Below, in pieces: positions 59,302 through 64,000 of a stretch of DNA of 64,000 nt. The position numbers were made by a program, and so were the translations under genes. The stretch comes from Sebastes aleutianus (lineage: Eukaryota > Chordata > Actinopteri > Perciformes > Sebastidae): contig CAKAKS010000176.1 of NCBI GenBank assembly GCA_916700875.1, positions 124,001 through 188,000 on the forward strand. The letters are read 5' to 3'. The notes under the pieces are model-generated. The model saw only the letters and a program-made list of their open reading frames with translations, had not been told where the DNA came from and made no database searches. Within the stretch, counting starts at the first letter, position 1. Each line of letters opens with the position of its first letter.

Positions 59302-62300
59302 CGCACACACACACACACACATACACACTCACACACACACACACACACTTGCGTTTGCATTCCTCTGTAATCATCTGCTCTCAGTGTAAAGCTCCACTTC
59401 CAGCAGGAGGGGGCTGATGACACCTAGCAGGGGAGCAACAGCTCCAATTAGCAACCCTGGTGTCTGTGTGTGTGAGCATGTGTGTACGTGTGTGTGATGA
59501 TTTTCAGAATACATTGTTAACACTTGATTATCTTCCCATAGGACGCCCCAAAAAGAGTCGGGGAAAAAAAAACCTGTCTGATCTAATCAAAGTTGTTAAA
59601 AAAAAGCAGGTCGTCCCAGCATGATTTAAATCTCTGGATCCATTTGCATTTATTCTCTGTAATAACTGTTGGTTTGTCAGATGACATTTCACTACAGACT
59701 CAGGAATACTGAGAAGTCACAATAAATTAAATCTATTATGACCTCAGACCAGGAATTAGAAAAAAAAGTGCCATTTCTGTTGATGCTATTAGAATTACAA
59801 TTTCTCCATGTGTATAGAATAGATGCTTAATCCATGTCATAATCATTTGACTCCAGCAACACAGGACTCTTACCCTGACACCTCTTCCTAACAGGCAGCA
59901 AGTGAACGAATTCTAGCGAATGGAGCGCGAAAAATTGTCTAGATATACTATGAGCGATGTCACCGTCTATTACACAGAGAGCACAATATTGATTAGTTGT
60001 CAGTTGCTGGCAGCGTTGATTTTGACCTATTAAAATACGTTCCAGGTGTGTGAAACCTCGCATAAATAGAACCAGGGCGAGTCATTTTTCAAACAAGTGA
60101 CACGTCGCTCAGCCTGTTTCGCTGACGCACGGAGCAGGTTAGGACATCTTCATTGGGGAAAAACTGAAACAATCTGATGTTCACTCGTTCGCATCGCGTC
60201 TGGTTAGGAAGAGGTGTCACACAACCTGTTTAGGTGGTTTTCGACAGTTTTAGCGGTGTGTCCCGCACCGTTGCCACTAGTCTGCACCTGTCGGTGGCTT
60301 TTTGGCCAATTCAGCATGTTGAAATTCTTCTGGTTTTCCTTTTTGAATACAGACTAGCGCGACCTGCTGGTGTAGAGTTATTTCCTCTCACGCAGGTGCA
60401 GGACGTACGTACTAGTTGGCCGTCGGCTGTAGTCTTTGCGGTGTGTTCAAGTGCAACTTTTTGGCCAAGACACATATGTCGTGGAGCGATGCAACAGTCG
60501 GCCTTCGTCGCCGCTAGTTCTTTGGTGTCGTTTTGGTGTTTCTGGACCTTACACTACGCTTATATGGGTTGTGCAAATGAAGCAGATTCCGTCGAAGTTT
60601 AAATCAGAATAACTAAGGGGCTGTCATTTTATAATCTAATCTAAATGAGAACTCCTTATTCTCTGTGTCTGACAGGCAGGACGCTGAACTTTCACATCGC
60701 AGTTTGACTCTGAGCTTGATAAGCTTGATGAGACTTTGGTTTCCCTACAGCTTCACTCTTCTACACCGACAGCCAAACAGTTTCTCTCGTGGCTTGCTAG
60801 TTCAGTATAAAATGACCAGGGGTAAAAAAAAAAGAGATGTCATTGATGTCTGACCCGTGCTTTGGTACGGTTCTTGCGTTTCGGGACGTCTTCCTCCATC
60901 TCGTCCGTCTCCAGCTCATGAGGGAAATCCCCGACCAGCAGCTTCTACGGATGAGATACAGACAGAGCGAGAGAAACAGATGGACTGTCAGACAGCTTAG
61001 TTTCCTCTCCTTTTTTTATTTTTACTTTTCCTCTCTTTCTTTGCTTTCCCCTCAACCATCTCGGTCTCTACTTGCTTGAACCCATGTCATGAAATTGCTT
61101 GTCTTCCTGCTGGTTTGAGAGTATTCACATAATCGCAGTGCAGGAAATGATCTTAAGAGCACAGCAGAACTATTACCACTAAATATAGCCAAATGTGTCT
61201 CCATTTAAATGAAATAAACGATTTGATTTAAGACTTCTTACATTAAAGGGGTACACCACACAATTTAGTACTGCACTTATGTAAGATAGGGGACTCACAA
61301 GAGGTACATTAAGAGAAATAATCAATCAACAGAGGCCAAGATATCCTGATTCTTAGTCCCTAATATGGGTCAAACTCCAAAAACACTGGATCCTACATTT
61401 CCCTTAATCCAACATTGTTAATTTCTTTAATGAGAAATTAACAGACAAATCAGACAAAACACATGACAAATCAGGCTGTTCTCATACACCGCTACCTATG
61501 AAAAGTTATGCACTGTAATTCGTATATATCCCATGAAATCAGTTTGTATGTAATCCACGTAATCGTGAACCAGCAAGTATAAAGAGCAACAAACATTGCG
61601 TCGGGAGGAGGTCAGGGTGGGTCAAAAAACACCAGACTTTTGCCCAGGAGACTGGTGTTCGTATCCCGTGCGAGTCACATAACTTCCATACTTAAGTAAC
61701 GCCATTTCCACAATCTTTTCCTAAACCTAACTAAGTAGTTTTGTTGCTTAAACCTAATGAAGTTGTTTCCTGTGAAGACGGAAGTTTTGAAAAGACTGTA
61801 TGCATGTAATGAGCAGAAATTGACACATGTTGCTGGACATTCGTCGGAAAAAACGCTTGAAAAATGAGGAATAACTTTTCGCAAGATATCATACGAACCT
61901 ATACCTATGAAAAGTGATGCACTGTTATTCATATATATCCCACAAAATCAATTTGTATGTAATTCAAGTAATCGTGAAGCAGTAAGTATAAAGAGCGACA
62001 AACGCCGTGTAGGGAGGAAGTCACGGTGGATGGGTGGGTCAAAAAAACAGAGAGAGACTGCTCCTCGTATCATGTGTGAAACCAGAAGTCAACGTTGATT
62101 TCGTCCGTACTTATGTAATGCCACTTCCAGTGTTCTTTTATCCCAAGCCACCATCTTTTCCTAAACCTAACCAATAAGTTTTGTTCCCTAGAGCTAACCA
62201 AGTTGTTTTCTATGAAGACAGAAGTTTATTTTGAAAATACTGTATGCATGTAACGAGTGGAAATTGTCACGTGTTGCTGGACATTCGTAGGAAAACGCAC

Positions 62301-64000
62301 AAAAAATTCTGTAAGATATCACACGAACCGTTATATTTATATGAGGATACATAGGACGAATACACTGAACTTCATGGATTTAGGACAAGATGCTTTTAGC
62401 TATTTTTTGTCCTAAGCATAGGAAAACACCAGCGTTATGTTAAAACACATTAATCTGATTGTGTTTGTGGCAGAGTTAAGTTTGCACATGGAGCAATGAC
62501 GGGGCAGCGTGTTGACGTCATGCCTGGCTGGGCTGGAGTCAGGGGAAGCCCTGGATTAGAGGCCCTACACACTTCTCTATCTGTCAAAGGGCCACTGTGA
62601 GGGCCACTGTGAGGGCCACTCACTCAACTGATTGATTAGCTGTCCATCTGGTTTCAAGAGCCACTGCCTTGAGCTGGTGACGCCGGCCAGATGAAGTTTT
62701 TGCTCAGAAGTTACTGACTGCAACATGCTGTCATAAAGGATGACAAAGAACAAAGAGTTGGATCGTCTTCCCTCAAACGACCCTAAAATAATTGTCCACG
62801 AGGTTGGCCTGTAAAACACGTGAGAGGAATCCCGGTAAAAGACCGAGAATGACTGCAGTGCAATCGCACACAAATCACAAGCACGCACACACGGTGCCAG
62901 GAGGGAGTTGTCAGAGCCGCGGGAGGCTGTGTCACCGCCAAAACACATAGAGAGACAAAGGCAGAGACAGACAAAGAAACACAAACACAGAGGGTAATAC
63001 AAGACAGATAAAAAGAGTAAGAGACAGTCTGACATAAGAATAACAACAAAGTACAGAAGAGAGAGAAAGAGGGGGGAAGAAAGAGAAACGAGAGTCTCAC
63101 CTGACACTCGCTCATTGGCTCTTCTTCCTTGGTTTCTACCTTCTTGTCCAGGGTTTCCCCGGCGAGCAGCGACTCCAACACGGGACCATCTGGGATGCCC
63201 CCCTCCTTCTTTAGAGAAGCCTCGTAGTCTGGAGAATGAGACAATTACAATCAGAAAACAGCAGAGATCTCACAATCATGCTGACATGCTCAGTTGAGCT
63301 GACAGTGCCCCGAGGATACTAAATTTGGCTGGTTCACGACAGCACAACGACTTCAGCTTCTGCAGTGTACAGACGCGGAAGTAATCGTCCGCAATTTGCC
63401 TGAAATATCACACAGTCGTGTATTGCTTGTGGGACGTGTTTACATATTCTTCACCGATGTTTTCTCTTCATATAACCACCTGCTAGGGTGTCAGTAAATG
63501 AGCCAAATATTCAAATGTATTCTAAAAACTATGACTACACATAAGACTTTCTTTCAATTACGATACAAACACAAAGCTCAGTAATGAAGCCGTGAACCAT
63601 TGAAGTTATTTAAAAGGTAGAAAAAAGTGGTGATATTTTGTGACCTTTTGAATTTACAGGAGCAAAATACATCTTAACCCCGCCTCGATAGTGGGCCAGT
63701 CATTTAAAATCATGGTGAGCAGCCAAACATTGCTCAAACTCACAGATCTTTATTCTAAATGTGTCTCTATGCTGTATGTTTGATGTGTTTTATACTTGCT
63801 GCAGCACAAATTGCCCACTTGGGACAAATAAATTGACTTTATTCTTGATTTTCAAAAACACCAAATTGCTAAATCTCGGGGACATAGATGATTTTTCCAA
63901 CCGTAGTCGGCGGTAAAAGATATCAAAATAGCTCCTTAATTACCGATCTTGAACTCGATCGGTACAAGCCGCGGGTCCTCCAGGATGTTTAGCCGTCTCT
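32049..64000 (-). CDS. dpf1: DPF1 (BAF45b, neuro-d4), double PHD finger protein, 5' end outside the window
   Basis: Nine - strand exons with matching phases and GT/AG borders encode 289 residues: 63944-64000 (partial), 63101-63228, 60855-60944, 59000-59078, 57735-57866, 39358-39477, 34951-35063, 34149-34230, 32049-32119. In order they give the end of the Requiem N domain ([11 protein letters not shown]), an acidic linker, a C2H2 finger ([20 protein letters not shown]), PHD1 (YCDFCLGGS to CIECKSC) and PHD2 (CSLCGTSEN to WSCHLC), ending [10 protein letters not shown]. The PHD1 wording ([19 protein letters not shown]) and the [15 protein letters not shown] end fit DPF1 rather than DPF2 or DPF3. 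DPF proteins are nuclear subunits of BAF chromatin remodellers; the paired PHDs read acylated histone H3, and DPF1 is mainly neuronal (known for mammals). A short exon (human QFYKELAWVPEAQRKHT) was not found. Confidence 0.93.
32124..32155. repeat. (CA)n on + / (UG)n in the dpf1 pre-mRNA, beside a 3' splice site
   Basis: A near-pure dinucleotide run of about 15 units ends about five bases from the splice acceptor of the last dpf1 exon. Confidence 0.92.
32156..33078. other. dpf1 last intron, unannotated part
   Basis: Single-copy-looking intronic sequence. I see no element termini or exon-like frames. Confidence 0.45.
33079..34123. mobile_element. hAT-type element, 1,045 bp
   Basis: Starts TAGTGCTGTACCCAAATATT; the inverted right end starts TAGGGCTGTCCAGAATACCA. 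The 8-bp flanks GTATTCAT (33071-33078) and GTATTCTT (34124-34131) match at 7 of 8. The middle (33360-33700) is more GC-rich and open in two frames, but I recognise no transposase. It ends only 25 bases from the dpf1 PHD2 exon. Confidence 0.72.
34149..34230 (-). CDS. dpf1: dpf1 exon, PHD2 core
   Basis: 82 bp encoding [20 protein letters not shown], then PMSEPPE; phase 0 in, phase 1 out (GAGG|GTATGT). The [12 protein letters not shown] core carries PHD2 zinc ligands. Confidence 0.95.
34855..34902. repeat. (TG)n microsatellite near a dpf1 donor
   Basis: TG run on the +, so CA in the transcript, about 50 bases past the donor of the exon at 34951-35063. Confidence 0.9.
34951..35063 (-). CDS. dpf1: dpf1 exon, second half of PHD1 and start of PHD2
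   Basis: 113 bp encoding [20 protein letters not shown], then [17 protein letters not shown]. It provides the His and remaining Cys ligands of PHD1 and the first pair of PHD2. The acceptor follows a long UG repeat; donor GAC|GTAGGA. Confidence 0.94.
35070..35146. repeat. (CA)n on + / (UG)n in the dpf1 pre-mRNA, beside a 3' splice site
   Basis: Over 35 dinucleotides, with a few CG interruptions, ending about six bases from the acceptor at 35063/35064. Confidence 0.92.
35349..35837. repeat. Dispersed repeat starting CATAGACTGTATAT with an (AT)n tract
   Basis: Begins ACATAGACTGTATATATAT (AT run 35358-35385), followed by GGACGTTGCGTCTGCACTTC, GCCAAAATATCCCGGATACG and GGAGCCAGAGTCTGTGCAGT. I recognise this as a widespread teleost repeat. 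It is GC-richer than its surroundings. Confidence 0.5.
35838..35932. mobile_element. Palindromic (foldback) element, copy 2
   Basis: GGGATAATGTACAGC pairs with GCTGTACATTATCCC, and the inner arms CATTGTTGTGGAATAAACCA and GGTTTATTTCACAACAATG pair as well. The loop is only about 12 bases (CTACTGAAGTGG), itself partly palindromic. Confidence 0.7.
35933..36121. mobile_element. Inverted copy of the TTATTACACGGCT element
   Basis: Reads GCTTATTACACGGCTACTTA at one end and AAAGCCGTGTAATAA at the other, with CATAGCAACGGTCTG duplicated inside. It is the reverse complement of 21507-21696. The same neighbour order as in copy 1 suggests one composite element. Confidence 0.6.
36122..37213. other. dpf1 intron, unannotated
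   Basis: AT-rich intronic sequence without recognised exon or element ends. Confidence 0.4.
37214..38107. mobile_element. 894-bp foldback element bounded by TTAA
   Basis: Both ends are TTAAAGGGATAGTTT inwards. The arms remain similar for about 350 bp each: TCAGTGTATTACCTACAGTA, GGCATGCCCCCAGTTTG and GACTCCATTGAAAAA all recur inverted on the right. The left arm is about 37214-37600 and the right about 37680-38107, with a short spacer. No coding capacity. Confidence 0.8.
38108..39357. other. dpf1 intron, unannotated
   Basis: AT-rich. I see no element termini or exons before the PHD1 exon. Confidence 0.4.
39358..39477 (-). CDS. dpf1: dpf1 exon, first half of PHD1
   Basis: 120 bp encoding [20 protein letters not shown], then [19 protein letters not shown]. 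It contains the first four Cys ligands of PHD1. Acceptor CTTCCAG after a good pyrimidine tract, donor TCAG|GTAGGG. Confidence 0.93.
39630..40050. repeat. Dispersed repeat with weak inverted ends (GTTTCCACCAAGC)
   Basis: Starts near CATGTTTCCACCAAGCAGTT and ends GCAGAGCCGTACCATGCAGG. Remembered as a common fish MITE; boundaries approximate. Confidence 0.4.
40052..40544. mobile_element. TTAA-type MITE remnant (TTAAAGGACCAGTGT left end)
   Basis: The left end TTAAAGGACCAGTGTAACAC is intact. The right end is decayed to AACACAGGACCTTCA instead of a TTAA. Internal GTGTATAATCACCTGAAA and GCCCAGAACGGACAAACTAA are typical of the family. Confidence 0.55.
41654..41706. repeat. (GACA)n microsatellite
   Basis: Imperfect GACA/GACC tetranucleotide run. 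Confidence 0.85.
41914..41975 (-). mobile_element. 3' tail of a LINE or LINE-derived element with (TTATC)n
   Basis: A (GATAA)n run at 41914-41939 is followed by GTACTTTATTGTCCCTGAGG and GGAATTTGTCT. On the - strand this is GGGACAATAAAGTAC followed by a TTATC repeat, like the 3' tails of fish CR1/L2-group LINEs. Confidence 0.5.
42740..43250. repeat. Tandem array of ~44-bp units with a 132-bp period
   Basis: Units read CTTTAATCTCAGAATATCCA followed by oligo-T and CGTAAATTTG. The block from 42961 repeats from 43093, a period of 132 bases (three units). The unit is alignable with that of the 3725-5050 array. The 122-codon open frame across it is only the translated repeat. Confidence 0.85.
43260..44100. 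other. dpf1 intron, unannotated, with CA/TG tracts
   Basis: CA-rich at 43690-43720 and TG-rich at 43785-43805. No exon recognised. Confidence 0.45.
44105..44560. repeat. Polypyrimidine-rich block
   Basis: C/T-rich on the +, with CTCCTCTCCTCTCCTCTCC and CCCTCCCTCCCTCCC runs. Low complexity, intronic to dpf1. Confidence 0.7.
44561..47900. other. dpf1 intron, unannotated, rich in simple repeats
   Basis: Includes a polypurine block at 45900-46065, (CA)n at 46191-46220, 46232-46244, 46257-46275 and 46402-46440, a T run at 46550-46569, a polypyrimidine block at 46635-46990 and (CA)n at 47219-47269. No exon found, including the expected short dpf1 exon. Confidence 0.5.
47219..47269. repeat. (CA)n microsatellite
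   Basis: About 25 uninterrupted CA units. Confidence 0.92.
47902..48556. mobile_element. Non-autonomous hAT-type element, copy B
   Basis: Left end TATCGCTGTCAA, right end TTGACAGCCCTA. Flanks GTTTTCAT (47894-47901) and CTTTTCAT (48557-48564) match at 7 of 8. It is collinear with copy A at 818-1529 (shared TCAAAGGGGTCCCTTGACCT, GGGTACCCACGAGTCTCCCC). Confidence 0.82.
48960..49262. repeat. Polypyrimidine block ending in (TC)n
   Basis: C/T-rich from 48960, with an uninterrupted TC run of about 32 units at 49199-49262. Confidence 0.85.
49263..50836. other. dpf1 intron, unannotated
   Basis: From about 49866 (CTCCTGGGACCTGAGCTTTT) to about 50750 the sequence resembles a dispersed fish repeat, but I cannot define its ends. 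The rest is unremarkable. Confidence 0.35.
50837..51004 (-). pseudogene. MADF-type DNA-binding domain relic, probably transposon-derived
   Basis: The - strand ATG at 51002-51004 opens 55 codons reading [17 protein letters not shown], then [18 protein letters not shown], then a diverged tail. The pattern L-x-E-x-V, LY, W-x-E-I is that of the MADF domain used by PIF/Harbinger accessory proteins. A segment is missing between the Tyr and the Trp, and the tail is frame-shifted. The GC-rich sequence before it (51005-51175) looks like its former 5' UTR. Confidence 0.5.
51180..54744. other. dpf1 intron, unannotated, with simple repeats
   Basis: Contains (CA)n at 51817-51843, a polypyrimidine block at 52050-52400, GGGTGGA repeats at 52998-53030, TG/CA tracts at 53076-53090, 53237-53278 and 53380-53404, and a G run at 54655-54677. 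No exon found. Confidence 0.45.
54745..54898. mobile_element. Inverted, truncated hAT copy C
   Basis: Reads, inverted, the right-hand part of copies A and B (AATTGCGATTAATC, GCTTTATGCAAATGTATGTA, TTGGAAATCAGTTAA). One end only; no duplication. Confidence 0.6.
54920..55795. mobile_element. Member of the TTCTCATACAACG/68-bp family, split by a TTAA element
   Basis: Left remnant TCAATGTTGATCTATTTGTC and right part CTTCCGTACTTAAGTAAC, then CCTAAACCTAAC and GACACGTGTTGCTGGACATT, ending CGTTGTGTGAGGA. It has a single unit, unlike the array copy at 28108-29364. Confidence 0.6.
54941..55539. mobile_element. TTAA-bounded MITE (TTAAAGCTGAAGTAGG left end)
   Basis: TTAA at 54941-54944 and 55536-55539. 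The host sequence on both sides joins to TTTGTCACTTAACTT, the sequence seen uninterrupted in the 68-bp units. This proves a TTAA target duplication. No coding capacity. Confidence 0.82.
55796..56877. other. dpf1 intron, unannotated
   Basis: Single-copy-looking intronic DNA. No exon, element end or array recognised. Confidence 0.4.
56878..57233. repeat. Dispersed repeat, full version (CAGCAGGGGGCGACTCC to ACAGTCTATG)
   Basis: Contains both the segment seen at 1-95 and 26950-27045 and the segment seen at 8331-8472. This shows that those are two ends of one repeat. Confidence 0.65.
57735..57866 (-). CDS. dpf1: dpf1 exon, C2H2 zinc finger
   Basis: 132 bp encoding [20 protein letters not shown], then [20 protein letters not shown] and NHK. 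It completes the C2H2 finger begun in the previous exon. Acceptor TTACAG, donor AAGC|GTGAGT, ending in phase 1. Confidence 0.92.
57949..58927. mobile_element. TIR element, sister of 20443-22003
   Basis: Left end TTCCCATACAACTAAACTGC; the inverted right end starts the same. Inverted repeats run about 50 bp (to GGGAAAC). No coding capacity recognised. It lies between the two C2H2-finger exons of dpf1. Confidence 0.72.
59000..59078 (-). CDS. dpf1: dpf1 exon, start of C2H2 finger
   Basis: 79 bp encoding [20 protein letters not shown] then KPYVCD; ends in phase 1 at ACA|GTGAGC. Its acceptor (TTTCTGCAG) is preceded by a TG/TA-rich repeat. Confidence 0.9.
59090..59130. repeat. CA/TA repeat beside a dpf1 3' splice site
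   Basis: CACACATACACACACACAT-type repeat starting 12 bases from the acceptor of the exon at 59000-59078. It is read as UG/UA in the transcript. Confidence 0.85.
59262..59349. repeat. (CA)n microsatellite
   Basis: Long CA run with a few CG and TA interruptions. Confidence 0.9.
59350..60854. other. dpf1 intron with an unexplained GC-richer block at 60090-60610
   Basis: Sequence around 60234-60602 is open for 122 codons on the + and noticeably richer in CG dinucleotides than its surroundings. TTTTTGGCCAA occurs twice (about 60299 and 60460), so it may be a repeat remnant. I recognise no protein family. Confidence 0.4.
60855..60944 (-). CDS. dpf1: dpf1 exon, basic/acidic linker
   Basis: 90 bp, phase 0 to phase 0. 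It encodes [20 protein letters not shown] then [10 protein letters not shown], the region with the likely nuclear localisation signal. Acceptor CCGTAG, donor CGG|GTCAGA, a weaker donor than its neighbours. Confidence 0.88.
60945..61473. other. dpf1 intron, unannotated
   Basis: Short polypyrimidine stretch at 61000-61070; otherwise nothing recognised. Confidence 0.4.
61474..62351. mobile_element. Head-to-tail pair of TTCTCATACAACG-family elements
   Basis: Unit one runs from GCTGTTCTCATAC (61476) to CATACGAACC (about 61897). Unit two resumes at TATACCTATGAAAAGTGATG and ends ATGAGGATACATA. Both contain AAGTATAAAGAGC, CCTAAACCTAAC and TGTTGCTGGACATTCGT in the same order. Confidence 0.65.
62352..63100. 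other. dpf1 intron, unannotated
   Basis: Contains a three-fold GAGGGCCACT repeat near 62590-62620 and purine-rich sequence at 62940-63090. No exon recognised. Confidence 0.4.
63101..63228 (-). CDS. dpf1: dpf1 exon, acidic linker
   Basis: 128 bp encoding [20 protein letters not shown] and an acidic tail ([14 protein letters not shown]). Acceptor TTCTCCAG, donor CAG|GTGAGA. It opens in phase 1 (Asp codon shared with the preceding exon) and ends in phase 0. Confidence 0.9.
63229..63943. other. dpf1 intron with a LINE-like 3' tail
   Basis: GCACAAATTGCCCACTTGGG followed by ACAAATAAATTGACTTTATT (63806-63845) resembles the 3' end of fish CR1/L2-type LINEs on the + strand. The rest is unremarkable. 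Confidence 0.4.
63944..64000 (-). CDS. dpf1: dpf1 exon, end of Requiem N domain (cut by window edge)
   Basis: 57 bases visible. They encode [18 protein letters not shown] and one base of the next codon; the donor is ATCG|GTAATT. Residues match the conserved Requiem_N motif. The exon continues past the right edge. Confidence 0.9.

Overview
This window is vertebrate nuclear DNA, almost certainly from a ray-finned (percomorph-type) fish. Genes are split into short exons with clean splice sites. The recognisable exons encode vertebrate proteins (a TRPM8 channel-associated factor, an ENDOD1-like secreted nuclease, and the BAF subunit DPF1). Most of the remaining sequence is made of small DNA transposons, tandem arrays and (CA)n or (GA)n microsatellites of the kind common in teleosts.

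Layout. The left edge holds the last coding exon of a TCAF (FAM115) gene on the + strand (189-431) and its 3' UTR. Facing it on the - strand is a complete five-exon ENDOD1-like gene (2272-8793, 280 aa), reconstructed with all exon phases matching. Its introns carry a hAT element with an internal tandem array and a second hAT element with a TTAA-type element nested inside. Between 11033 and 18523 lies a three-layer nest: a degenerate PIF/Harbinger element (TTA target duplication), inside it a hAT element with a perfect 8-bp duplication, and inside that a full-length Ty3/Gypsy (Metaviridae-type) LTR retrotransposon. The retrotransposon has intact gag and pol, LTRs that differ by one inserted T, a tRNA-Leu primer site, and a convincing -1 frameshift signal (slippery heptamer plus predicted pseudoknot).

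From about 18.5 to 32 kb I find no host gene exon. This stretch holds a truncated L1 tail, nested TTAA elements, palindromic MITEs, a 68-bp tandem array with a 272-bp higher-order period, and simple repeats. From 32049 to the right edge the window is dpf1 on the - strand. Nine coding exons are placed, from within the Requiem N-terminal domain to the stop codon, spread over more than 31 kb. One short exon expected from human DPF1 was not found. Three of the dpf1 3' splice sites sit directly beside long UG repeats. The dpf1 introns hold further hAT, TTAA and foldback elements and long polypyrimidine blocks.

Gene interplay: TCAF and the ENDOD1-like gene converge, with stop codons 1.84 kb apart. 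dpf1 is an independent transcription unit whose product is a chromatin reader of neuronal BAF complexes. The genes show no evident functional link. The striking content is the mobile-element stratigraphy.
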